A DNA stretch of 6,340 nucleotides from an uncultured Collinsella sp. (GCA_900552185.1 URYT01000111.1:1-6340); one strand, 5' to 3'. Positions 1 through 5,866 are shown, numbered from the stretch's first letter. The notes: generated by a model from the sequence alone, not told the origin. Made by a program: numbers and translations.

Positions 1-1360
1 CGTCGTACGTAATCTCGCCGTCATCGACCTCGTAGAAGCGGTTGATGAGGTTGGTGATGGTCGTCTTTCCGGCGCCCGTCGAGCCCACAAACGCGATCTT
101 TTGCCCCGGCTTGGCAAACAGGTTGAGGTCTGTGAGCACGCGGGTGCCCGGCACGTAGGAAAAGTCCACGGCATGGAAGCGCACGTCTCCGGCAAGCGGA
201 ACCAAGCCGCACGTGAGCTCGGTACCGTCGGCGGCCACCGCGCGGCCCGACTCATCAACGGCTGCCACGTCATGCAGATGCCCATACGCACCCACGCCCT
301 GGCCCTCGGGAATTTTCCACGCCCACGCGGCATCGCCCGTCTGCACCAGCTCCACGCAGCCCTCGTCCACCTCGGGCTTAAGGTCCATAGCCGCAAACAG
401 GCGCTCGGCACCGGCCAACGCATTGAGCAAGAAGTTGCCCAGCTGCGTAAACTGGTTGATGGGCATGGCCGCCTGGCGAACGAAGACCAGGTAGCTTGCA
501 AGCGCGCCCACGTCGGCCAGGCCCTTGATGCAGAGCATGCCGCCCGCCACGGCGACGATGGCATAGTTGACGTAGCCAATCACGACGGTCATGGGCACCA
601 TGGAGTTGGCATAGCTCACGGCGGCGGTGCCGGTGCGGCGAAGCTCGTCGTTGCGGCAGGTGAAGCCGGTGAGATTCGCTGCCTCGCGGTTAAAGACCTT
701 GATGACCTTTTGGCCCGAGACCATCTCTTCGATATATCCGTCCAGGTCGCCAAGCGATGCCTGCTGGGCGGCAAAGAAACGCTTAGAGCGCGCACCCGAG
801 TAGCGCGCATACAGCACAATGGCCGCATCGCACACGAGCGTGATAATCGTGAGCTGCCAGTTAAGGATGATGAGCATGGCCGTAGTGCCCACAACCTGAA
901 TGGCGGCCTGAATCACGTTGGCAAAGCTGTTGTTGAGCGCCTCGGAGACGGTGTCGACATCGTTGGTGAAAAAGCTCATGATGTCGCCCGAGCGCGTGCT
1001 GTCAAAATAACTGAGCGGCAGCGTCTGGATGTGCGCGAACAGATCGCGGCGAATATCGGACACCACGCGTTGGGCCGCGCGCACCATAATCTGTGAGTAG
1101 CCCAGGGCCGAGAGCACGCCCGCGGCGTAGATGATCGCCGTCAGGATGACCTGCTTGGCGAGCAGTTCCTCCCCGCCCGTAGCCAAACCGTTAACGATGG
1201 GGCGCACCATGTAGGTGCCGGCGAGGCTCGCGATGGCGGCAACGGAGGCGAGCACGCCCACCGCGAGCAACGAGAACTTGGCATGTCCCATGTAGGAGAG
1301 CAAGCGGCGCACAGTGCGCTTGAGGTCGGCCGGGCGTGCTTGGGCTGCGGTCTTAGGCAT
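1..1360 (-). CDS. ABC exporter, ATP-binding/permease half-transporter (second subunit; C-terminus cut by window edge)
   Basis: Half-transporter of the multidrug/lipid ABC exporter type: an N-terminal membrane domain of about six helices (residues ~30-310) fused to a nucleotide-binding domain that starts near residue 391 (GDVRFHAVDFSY). Walker A is GSTGAGKTT at residues 426-434. The frame leaves the window after 453 residues, so Q-loop, signature, Walker B and switch His are not visible; a full protein would be about 600-650 residues. The coupling-helix style segment YIEEMVSGQKVIKVFNRE (~209-226) is typical of the family. Residues ~334-390 form an insert between the two domains, longer than usual and containing AAWAWKIPEG. 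The start is ATG at 1360, because a near-consensus Shine-Dalgarno AAGGGGGTGA (1375-1366) lies 5 nt upstream; an in-frame GTG at 1369 falls inside that site. The first 8 bp overlap the end of the upstream ABC gene, so the two are co-translated and almost certainly form one heterodimer. Substrate unknown. By family logic this subunit should carry the canonical catalytic site. Confidence 0.93.
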   Translation of the reverse strand, partial: MPKTAAQARPADLKRTVRRLLSYMGHAKFSLLAVGVLASVAAIASLAGTYMVRPIVNGLATGGEELLAKQVILTAIIYAAGVLSALGYSQIMVRAAQRVVSDIRRDLFAHIQTLPLSYFDSTRSGDIMSFFTNDVDTVSEALNNSFANVIQAAIQVVGTTAMLIILNWQLTIITLVCDAAIVLYARYSGARSKRFFAAQQASLGDLDGYIEEMVSGQKVIKVFNREAANLTGFTCRNDELRRTGTAAVSYANSMVPMTVVIGYVNYAIVAVAGGMLCIKGLADVGALASYLVFVRQAAMPINQFTQLGNFLLNALAGAERLFAAMDLKPEVDEGCVELVQTGDAAWAWKIPEGQGVGAYGHLHDVAAVDESGRAVAADGTELTCGLVPLAGDVRFHAVDFSYVPGTRVLTDLNLFAKPGQKIAFVGSTGAGKTTITNLINRFYEVDDGEITYD

Positions 1361-3182
1361 GGCGCTCACCCCCTTCCAAGGGCGATCCACATGCGACGGA
1401 GGAAAACGGATCATTCGCGTAGCCATCGTCGCTGCCGTCGCCGGCGTCCGCGTTCCCCGCAAACTCCATCTGCGAGGCATAAATCTCCTGGTATATGTTG
1501 TCGCCCGCTAGCAGTTCCTCGTGCGTGCCCACGCCGTGGACACGACCGTCGTCCAGCACCACAATGTGATCGGCATCCATGACACTCGCGATGCGCTGGG
1601 CGATGATGAGCACGGTCGTATCGGAAATCCGGGCGATGTGCTCGCGAATCTTAGCGTCGGTCGCCATATCGACCGCGCTGGTGGAGTCGTCAAAAATGAG
1701 CACGCGCGGATGCTTGAGCAGCGTGCGCGCGATGCACAGGCGTTGCTTCTGGCCACCCGAAACACCGGCGCCGCCTTGGCCCAACTCGCCGTCCAGCCCG
1801 CCGATGCGATCAAGGAACTCGTCCACGCACGCTGCGCGGCAAGCCGCGAGGAGCTCATCGTCCGACGCCTGCGGATTGCCCCACTGCAGGTTCTCGCGCA
1901 CGGTGCCCGTAAACAACACGTTCTTTTGCAGCACAATGCCTACGGCGTCGCGCAAGGCGACCAGGTCGTAGTCGCGCACGTCGTGTCCGCCCACAAGCAC
2001 GGCGCCCTCGGTGGCGTCGTACAGGCGCGCAATCAGCTGCACAAGCGAGCTCTTGCCCGAACCCGTGCCGCCGAGGATGCCCACCGTCGAGCCGCTCTCG
2101 ATGCGAAGGTCGATATGCTCGAGCACATCCTCGGCTGCATCCGCGCGGTATTTAAAGGAAACGTCGCGGAACTCGATACTGCCGTCCGCTGGCGCCGCAG
2201 TCGCGAGGTCTCCCGCAGGGCTGGCGATAAAGGGCTCCTCATCGAGCACCTCTGCGATACGGCCCACACTCGTAAGAGCGCGCGTGAGCAGCAAAAACAC
2301 GTTGGAAATCATCATGAGTGAGTTCATGATCAGCAGCACGTAGCTCATAAAGCCCGTGAGCGAGCCCACGCCCAGCTTGCCGGCGAGAATCATGCGGCCG
2401 CCAATCCACAGGATGGAGAGCGCAGCCACGTACATCGACAGCTGAAACACCGGCAGGTTGAGCACCGCGTTGCCAAAGGTCTTCGTCGCAGTGCCGGCGA
2501 GCTCGGTATTGACGGTGTCGAACTTGGCCTCCTCGTGCTCGGTACGAACGTAGGCCTTGACGGCACGCACGGCGGTGAGGTCTTCCTGTACCACGCCGTT
2601 GAGGTGGTCCATCGAGGTCTGGAGTTGGCGGTAGAGCGGACTGACGCGATAGGTGATGACGCCCAGTACGATTGCCAGCACGGGCAAGATGATCGCAAAG
2701 ACGGTGGCGAGCGGGCGCGACAGCATCAGCGCGTAGATAAGGCCGACGATAAGCGTCACCGGGCCGCGCACCATAGGGCGAAAGCCGTTGCCCACAGCAT
2801 TTTGGATAACGGTGATGTCCGTGGTCATGCGGGTGACGAGCGAGCTGGCGTCGTAGTTGTCCAGGTTGCCAAAGGCGAGCGTCTGAATCTTTTTGTACTC
2901 GGCCTCGCGCAGGTTAGCGCCTAGGCCCGAGGCAACGCGGGCGGACGTGCGGGCATAACCCAAGCCCAGTACCAGCGAAAGCGCAGCGCACACCAACATG
3001 TACGCGCCCTGCAGCAGCATGTAGTTGATATCACCCGCAGGCACGCCCACATCGATGATGTTGGCCATGATGACCGGGATAAACAGCTCGAGCACCGTCT
3101 CGACCGACACAAAGAACACGCCGAGGATGGCATCGCGACGGTATGCCCCTAGATAGGAAAACAGTATTTTGAGATTGCGCAC
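1353..3182 (-). CDS. ABC exporter, ATP-binding/permease half-transporter (first subunit, degenerate nucleotide-binding site)
   Basis: Complete 609-residue half-transporter. The membrane domain (~residues 15-310, about six helices) is followed by an ATPase domain from ~335 (GSIEFRDVSFKY). Visible motifs: Walker A GGTGSGKSS (371-379, K377), Q-loop Q419, signature VSGGQ (474-478), Walker B VLIFD (494-498), D-loop SAVD (502-505). Two catalytic positions are non-canonical: Asp499 replaces the catalytic Glu after Walker B, and Gln529 (IIAQR) replaces the switch His. This pair of changes is known in the degenerate subunit of heterodimeric exporters such as TM287/288, LmrCD and BmrCD. It predicts an inner-membrane exporter in which this subunit binds ATP but hydrolyses poorly, with the partner encoded by the overlapping downstream gene. 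The start is GTG at 3182: an in-frame TGA lies 6 nt further upstream and a GGGGG ribosome-binding stretch 10 nt upstream. The last ~40 residues are an acidic, Gly/Asp/Ser-rich tail outside the conserved fold. Substrate cannot be told; drug or peptide/lipid export is possible. Confidence 0.96.
   Translation of the reverse strand: MRNLKILFSYLGAYRRDAILGVFFVSVETVLELFIPVIMANIIDVGVPAGDINYMLLQGAYMLVCAALSLVLGLGYARTSARVASGLGANLREAEYKKIQTLAFGNLDNYDASSLVTRMTTDITVIQNAVGNGFRPMVRGPVTLIVGLIYALMLSRPLATVFAIILPVLAIVLGVITYRVSPLYRQLQTSMDHLNGVVQEDLTAVRAVKAYVRTEHEEAKFDTVNTELAGTATKTFGNAVLNLPVFQLSMYVAALSILWIGGRMILAGKLGVGSLTGFMSYVLLIMNSLMMISNVFLLLTRALTSVGRIAEVLDEEPFIASPAGDLATAAPADGSIEFRDVSFKYRADAAEDVLEHIDLRIESGSTVGILGGTGSGKSSLVQLIARLYDATEGAVLVGGHDVRDYDLVALRDAVGIVLQKNVLFTGTVRENLQWGNPQASDDELLAACRAACVDEFLDRIGGLDGELGQGGAGVSGGQKQRLCIARTLLKHPRVLIFDDSTSAVDMATDAKIREHIARISDTTVLIIAQRIASVMDADHIVVLDDGRVHGVGTHEELLAGDNIYQEIYASQMEFAGNADAGDGSDDGYANDPFSSVACGSPLEGGERHA
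1366..1375 (-). promoter_or_regulatory. Strong ribosome binding site for the second ABC subunit
   Basis: On the minus strand the sequence AAGGGGGTGA differs at one base from the ideal AAGGAGGTGA complement of 16S rRNA. It sits 5 nt before the ATG at 1360. It lies inside the last codons of the upstream ABC gene, so the second cistron can initiate independently while being coupled to the first. It decides ATG 1360 over the in-frame GTG at 1369, which falls within the site itself. Confidence 0.8.
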
Positions 3183-3223
3183 GCAGGTTCAACCCCCATC
3201 AAACGTTGTTCGCAAACGCACGT

Positions 3224-3251
3224 ATTATTGCGCGCCGAATAATGGTGTCAA
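3224..3251 (-). promoter_or_regulatory. Promoter of the ABC exporter operon with overlapping inverted repeat
   Basis: Minus-strand -35 TTGACA (3251-3246, perfect consensus) and -10 AATAAT (3229-3224, five of six) are separated by 16 bp. Transcription would start near 3217, leaving a leader of about 35 nt to the GTG at 3182. The -10 hexamer is one arm of an inverted repeat, ATTATT (3224-3229) and AATAAT (3238-3243) with an 8-nt centre, so a bound dimer would cover the spacer and -10 and block RNA polymerase. The promoter is well supported by sequence. The repressor role is inference, and no regulator gene is in the window. Confidence 0.65.
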
Positions 3252-3310
3252 GTATTCCGAAATCGTTTTCTGCAAGGTTAGCGCCGGCGGCGAGTTCTCG
3301 TGATGTGTGT

Positions 3311-3332
3311 CCATATTCACTCGGAATAATGG
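3311..3332. promoter_or_regulatory. Quasi-palindrome, possible second operator in the divergent region
   Basis: CCATATTC (3311-3318) and GAATAATGG (3324-3332) are inverted copies around a 5-nt centre, matching over 8 bp apart from one extra base. Its right arm shares the 11-bp direct repeat GAATAATGGTG (3324-3334) with the ABC promoter region (3237-3247), and TATTCCGA occurs at 3253-3260 and inverted at 3321-3328. Repeated half-sites in one short intergenic region suggest a transcription factor that binds at both places. Which gene it controls is unknown. Confidence 0.4.
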
Positions 3333-3370
3333 TGCGCGTGACTTTTTTCGCCCCACTGCCGACACAAACC

Positions 3371-3401
3371 TTGACTCTACAATCGTTGTAGGGTTTTCAC
3401 T
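3371..3401 (+). promoter_or_regulatory. MerR-type promoter/operator for the MATE efflux gene
   Basis: A -35 TTGACT (3371-3376) is followed by the perfect dyad CTACAA-TCG-TTGTAG (3377-3391; extendable to 3375-3393 with one mismatch), then a weak -10 TTCACT (3396-3401) at a 19-bp spacing. An over-long 19-bp spacer filled by a dyad starting right at the -35 is the hallmark of promoters activated by MerR-family regulators, which untwist the DNA to bring the hexamers into phase. Transcription would start about 35 nt before the ATG at 3442. Seen: the dyad and spacing. Inferred: MerR control and drug or stress induction. The regulator must lie elsewhere. Confidence 0.55.
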
Positions 3402-3441
3402 ACACTGGTAGCTAAACGAACCAAGCCAGAAAGCCCCGCCC

Positions 3442-4788
3442 ATGGAACACGACCTCACACGTGGCAATGTCCTCAAGACCATCGCGGTCTTTGCCCTGCC
3501 TTATATGCTCTCGTACTTTTTACAGATGCTCTACGGCATGGCCGACCTGTACATGATGGGGCAGTTTAGCGGCGCCGCCGGCATCACCGCCGTGGCAAAT
3601 GGCGCGCAGACGCTCTATATGATTACCGTGGCACTCGTGGGCCTGGCCATGGGAACGACGGTGGTCGTCGGCCACGCCGTGGGCTCGCGCCGCTTCGACC
3701 GCGCCGAGACCGCCATCGGCAACACCATTACGCTCTTTATGGGTGTCTCGGTGGTACTGGCCGCTGTCCTGCTCGCACTGTGCCCGCAGATCGTGGCGCT
3801 CATTGGCACGCCGGCCGAGGCGGTCGAAGGCACCGCCGCCTACCTGCGTATCTGCTTTGTCGGCATTCCCTTTATCGCCGCGTACAACATCCTCTCGGCC
3901 ATTTTTCGCGGTCTGGGCGATTCGCGCTCGCCCATGTACGTGATTGGCGTGGCATGCATCATCAACATCGCGCTCGACTTTCTGTTTATCGGCCACATGG
4001 GACTCGGTCCCGTGGGCGCGGCACTCGGCACGGTAACCGCCCAGACGGCCAGCGTTGCCCTCGCGCTCGTGTGGCTCAAGAGCCGCCGCACGAACATCCA
4101 CGTTAAGCGCAGCGACCTGCGTCCCCAGCCCGAGGTGCTCGGCAGTATCCTTAAGATCGGCGTGCCCGTGGCCGTGCAGGACGGCTGCATCCAGGTGGCG
4201 TTTATGTTTATCACCGTCATCGCCAACCACCGAGGGCTCGTCGACGCCGCCGCCGTGGGCCTGGTTGAGAAGATGATCAGCTTTTTGTTCATTGTGCCGA
4301 GCTCCATGGGTGCCACCGTCAGCGCGCTCACGGCGCAAAACGCCGGCGCGGGCAAGGGCGACCGCGCACGTCAGGTGCTCAAGGACGCCATGACCATCTC
4401 GGTAGTGTACGGCTGCCTGATCACAGTGCTGATGTGGCTGGTGGCGCCGGCGTTTATCGGCTTTTTTGCCAAGGACCCCGCGGTGGTCGCGGCCGGTACC
4501 GGCTATATGCGCAGCTATATTTTCGACGCGATCTTTGCCGGCATCCACATTTGCTTTAGCGGCTTTTTCGCTGCATACGGCAAGAGCTACATCGGCTTTG
4601 CGCACAACGTGCTGGCCGTGGCGCTCATTCGCGTGCCGGGCGCGTGGCTGCTGTCGAACGCCTATTCCAACACGCTGTTTCCCATGGGCATCGCTTCGCC
4701 GTGCGGATCGATTTTGTCGGCAGCCATCTGTGTTGTCGCGTTTACCGTGCTCAACCGGCGCGGGGCTTTTGACAAGTTGGTGGCGTAG
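3442..4788 (+). CDS. MATE-family multidrug/Na+(H+)-coupled efflux transporter
   Basis: A 448-residue polytopic membrane protein of the usual length for MATE transporters, with about twelve hydrophobic segments arranged as two homologous halves (~12-210 and ~235-440). Recognisable family signatures: the first helix region ALPYMLSYFLQMLYGMADLY (19-37), where MATE proteins carry a conserved Asp (here D35); IFRGLGDSRSPMY (154-166) after helix 4, matching the RGxGDxxxP pattern; and LTAQNAGAGKGDRAR (296-310) in the second half. The family exports cationic drugs, toxins or metabolites in exchange for Na+ or H+. It resembles the DinF/NorM-like branch common in gut Gram-positives, but subfamily and substrate cannot be fixed from sequence. 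The ATG at 3442 is supported by family alignment at the N-terminus (a short basic/polar lead before helix 1). The ribosome site is weak (AGAAAG, 3428-3433). Transcribed divergently from the ABC operon, apparently monocistronic, from a MerR-like promoter. Confidence 0.95.
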   Translation: MEHDLTRGNVLKTIAVFALPYMLSYFLQMLYGMADLYMMGQFSGAAGITAVANGAQTLYMITVALVGLAMGTTVVVGHAVGSRRFDRAETAIGNTITLFMGVSVVLAAVLLALCPQIVALIGTPAEAVEGTAAYLRICFVGIPFIAAYNILSAIFRGLGDSRSPMYVIGVACIINIALDFLFIGHMGLGPVGAALGTVTAQTASVALALVWLKSRRTNIHVKRSDLRPQPEVLGSILKIGVPVAVQDGCIQVAFMFITVIANHRGLVDAAAVGLVEKMISFLFIVPSSMGATVSALTAQNAGAGKGDRARQVLKDAMTISVVYGCLITVLMWLVAPAFIGFFAKDPAVVAAGTGYMRSYIFDAIFAGIHICFSGFFAAYGKSYIGFAHNVLAVALIRVPGAWLLSNAYSNTLFPMGIASPCGSILSAAICVVAFTVLNRRGAFDKLVA

Positions 4789-4793
4789 CTGGG

Positions 4794-4886
4794 CAACGCG
4801 AGATCGCCCTGATCGACGACATCATCAGCGACGACCCCGCGACCTATGTGACGCAGATCACGGTGCCCGCTACCGTGCTCGATTAA
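4794..4886 (+). pseudogene. Remnant of a gene 3' end (possibly LacI/PBP1-type regulator tail)
   Basis: Immediately after the MATE stop codon an open frame without a start reads about 30 residues, including REIALIDDII and TYVTQITVPATVLD, then TAA (4884-4886). It behaves like a real C-terminus, because a second diverged copy at 5973-6017 keeps the frame and the stop (TYMTQIMLPTTTPK). The helix followed by a strand ending in xLPxxLV resembles the last segment of LacI-family sugar-binding domains; that identification is a guess from pattern. Everything upstream of these residues is missing. It is therefore a decayed fragment, not a functional gene. Confidence 0.35.
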
Positions 4887-4905
4887 GAACCTCCCGGACA
4901 AGCAT
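4842..4905 (+). repeat. Degenerate repeat, copy A (gene end plus broken terminator arm)
   Basis: This 64-bp stretch aligns with 5973-6035 at roughly 51 identities, 12 mismatches and one gap (counted by eye, about 80%). It covers the end of the remnant reading frame, its TAA, and AACCTCCCGG, the left arm of a terminator stem. Unlike copy B, the right arm (CCGGGAGGTT) is absent, so the terminator here is destroyed. The two copies flank the toxin-antitoxin module. Confidence 0.65.
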
Positions 4906-4942
4906 GAAGCGTAGCTCAGCTAAGGAGCGTCGGCTACAGGAT
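4905..4942 (+). other. tRNA-like D-arm segment (incomplete)
   Basis: TAGCTCAGCTAAGGAGCG (4912-4929) matches the universal tRNA D-arm layout: T8, A9, stem GCTC, loop AGCTAAG, stem GAGC, then G26. The next bases, TCGGCTACAGG, look like the start of an anticodon arm. No T-arm GGTTCRA, no pairing acceptor end and no U33 in a proper anticodon loop are present, and a palindrome starts at 4943 where the rest should be. It may be a tRNA fragment or a coincidence. GTAGC (4911-4915) can also pair with GCTAC (4933-4937). Confidence 0.25.
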
Positions 4943-4981
4943 AACCGCCATGCCGGGGACAGTCCCCGATATGGCGGTTTT
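4943..4981. terminator. Long palindromic hairpin abutting the toxin stop codon
   Basis: AACCGCCAT (4943-4951) pairs with ATGGCGGTT (4971-4979). Inside, after a 2x2 internal loop, CGGGGAC (4954-4960) pairs with GTCCCCG (4962-4968) around one central base. All 16 arm base pairs are perfect. On the plus strand the stem runs into TTTT (4978-4981), so it could terminate read-through from the MATE gene. On the minus strand it begins at the toxin TAA but lacks a following T-run. The GGGGACAGTCCCC core also resembles dispersed REP-type palindromes, so it may be a repeat element serving as a terminator. Confidence 0.55.
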
Positions 4982-5402
4982 ACTCCTCCGGAATCGGAAA
5001 CGCACGGATGAACTCTGCAGGCGAGAAGGTCTTGATGGTCGAGCGCACAAAAGCGGCGCGGTCACGCGTGATGATAAAGTCCACGCCGGCACGCTCGGCC
5101 ATCGCGCGGATACAGCCGTCCTCAAAGTCCGGCTCATCGGAATAGGCGGAGGTAAAACAAGCCTCTTGGTCGAGAGGCTCTACCGAGTAGCTCTTAAGGC
5201 AGTCGCGCACCACCTCGCGGGCGCGCGCCTCGCCCGCCTGTTTAGTGAGAATGTAGTACGCGTCCTTGAGAGAGCAGGCCGAAACAACACCTTCGATAAG
5301 CCCCACGTCGACGAGCCCCTTGATCGTTTGCGCCGCTGCGTGCTCCGGCCGGCCCGGCAGCACGCAATCGAGCAGAAAATTGGTATCGAGAAATGCTCTC
5401 AT
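4980..5402 (-). CDS. PIN-domain ribonuclease toxin (VapC-like, PIN_3 type)
   Basis: A 140-residue single-domain protein of normal PIN length. The acidic metal-binding positions are visible: D6 in FLDTNFLLD, a candidate in SLKDAYY (D47), E94/D95 in DFEDGCIRAMAERAG (92-106) and D114 in IITRDRAAF. The DFED...A...AD/VDFIITRD layout and N-terminal LDTNFLLDxxLxRPEH are characteristic of the PIN_3 group. Such toxins cleave RNA (tRNA, rRNA or mRNA) with Mg2+ or Mn2+ and are neutralised by a partner antitoxin. The ATG at 5402-5400 overlaps the antitoxin stop as ATGA, giving translational coupling in the usual antitoxin-first order. A GAGGGAG stretch upstream may serve as the ribosome site. All acidic positions appear intact, so the gene looks functional. 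The RNA target cannot be told. Confidence 0.88.
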   Translation of the reverse strand: MRAFLDTNFLLDCVLPGRPEHAAAQTIKGLVDVGLIEGVVSACSLKDAYYILTKQAGEARAREVVRDCLKSYSVEPLDQEACFTSAYSDEPDFEDGCIRAMAERAGVDFIITRDRAAFVRSTIKTFSPAEFIRAFPIPEE

Positions 5403-5791
5403 AGGTAGCGCTCCCTCGCGACGCGCTTTTCATCTTCAACCGTCATCGTATCGAGCGGCGTTCCCTTTGGCATGTTAGCCACGATATCGAGATACTCCTG
5501 GTAGTCCTCATTCTCCGCGAGCATCTCACGGATCTCCTTCCAGGTGATCTTGGGATGCCACATCGTACCCACGTCGCGCTTGGGCTTGCCCGTGCCGCAC
5601 GTCGGCTTTGCGCCCCCACGCTCCTGGGCAGCGTCATATTCCGCTGCAACCGGGCCTTCATAGTCGAGCGGCACGATCTTGAACAACGGCTTGCTCCGCT
5701 TGAAGACCACGACCTCCTCGCCCTCATTGGCAACCTTTTCGGCCACCTGCGTAAGGTTTTGGCGCAGCTCCGAAAACGCGACGGTAACCAT
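5399..5791 (-). CDS. Phd/YefM-family antitoxin with extended C-terminus
   Basis: The N-terminal ~45 residues (VTVAFSELRQNLTQVAEKV, then EEVVVFKRSKPLFKIVPLD) are the classic Phd/YefM fold: a first strand, the SELRQNL helix, and a VVxRxxKPxxxIVP strand pair. This domain dimerises and binds operator DNA; the C-terminal part binds and blocks the toxin. At 130 residues it is longer than the usual 70-95. A polar linker (~46-76) is followed by a charged segment with WHPKITWKEIREML (78-91), DYQEYLDIVANMP (96-108) and EDEKRVARERYL at the end. The start is ATG 5791: GAGAGGAG (5804-5797) lies 5 nt upstream. An in-frame ATG at 5809 would place that Shine-Dalgarno inside the gene. It overlaps the toxin start by 4 bp, so the pair is one operon, probably autorepressed through the repeats at 5831-5854. 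Confidence 0.85.
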   Translation of the reverse strand: MVTVAFSELRQNLTQVAEKVANEGEEVVVFKRSKPLFKIVPLDYEGPVAAEYDAAQERGGAKPTCGTGKPKRDVGTMWHPKITWKEIREMLAENEDYQEYLDIVANMPKGTPLDTMTVEDEKRVARERYL

Positions 5792-5824
5792 AACTGCTCC
5801 TCTCAACATATATCTTCACTGCTA

Positions 5825-5854
5825 AGTATACACGTTAATGTTAATGTTAAAGTG
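5825..5854 (-). promoter_or_regulatory. Toxin-antitoxin promoter and probable autoregulatory operator
   Basis: Minus-strand -10 TATACT (5830-5825) would start transcription near 5818, about 27 nt before the antitoxin ATG. Upstream lies a hexamer repeated three times (minus strand TTAACA, TTAACA, TTAACG; 5851-5834). With flanking CAC (5831-5833) and GTG (5852-5854) this makes a 24-bp near-palindrome centred on the middle TTAA. A good -35 at normal spacing is missing: the nearest match, TTAACA at 5850-5845, is only 14 bp from the -10, so the -10 assignment is moderate. Repeated or palindromic sites over the promoter are usual for Phd/YefM autoregulation. Confidence 0.5.
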
Positions 5855-5866
5855 AATAAAACTCAT

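Noticed and set aside
101..1096. Long plus-strand open frame opposite the second ABC subunit
   Set aside because: His/Arg/Ala-rich translation with no family features, lying entirely antisense to a clear ABC exporter; typical of GC-rich antisense frames.
1521..2321. 266-codon plus-strand frame opposite the first ABC subunit
   Set aside because: Antisense to the ATPase domain with all motifs in place on the minus strand; the plus-strand product has no recognisable domain.
3401..3406. TACACT as the -10 of the MATE promoter
   Set aside because: A better hexamer match, but 24 bp from TTGACT and with no suitable -35 at 17 bp; the 19-bp MerR geometry explains the dyad better, though this remains open.
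3225..3482. 85-codon minus-strand frame in the divergent intergenic region
   Set aside because: Covers both promoters and the start of MATE, has no ribosome site or recognisable features.
3520..4605. 361-codon minus-strand frame opposite the MATE gene
   Set aside because: Charged, His-rich low-complexity product, fully covered by the MATE coding sequence; no start signal.
4905..4980. Complete tRNA gene
   Set aside because: Only a D-arm-like part fits; no T-arm, acceptor pairing or proper anticodon loop.
4466..5011. 181-codon plus-strand frame running from MATE into the gap
   Set aside because: Out of frame with MATE for most of its length, Arg/Ser-rich, and crosses the palindrome and the toxin gene end.
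5792..5809. Upstream ATG at 5809 as antitoxin start (six more residues)
   Set aside because: The Shine-Dalgarno GAGAGGAG lies between the two ATGs at ideal distance from ATG 5791, and the Phd fold starts at VTVAFSELR.
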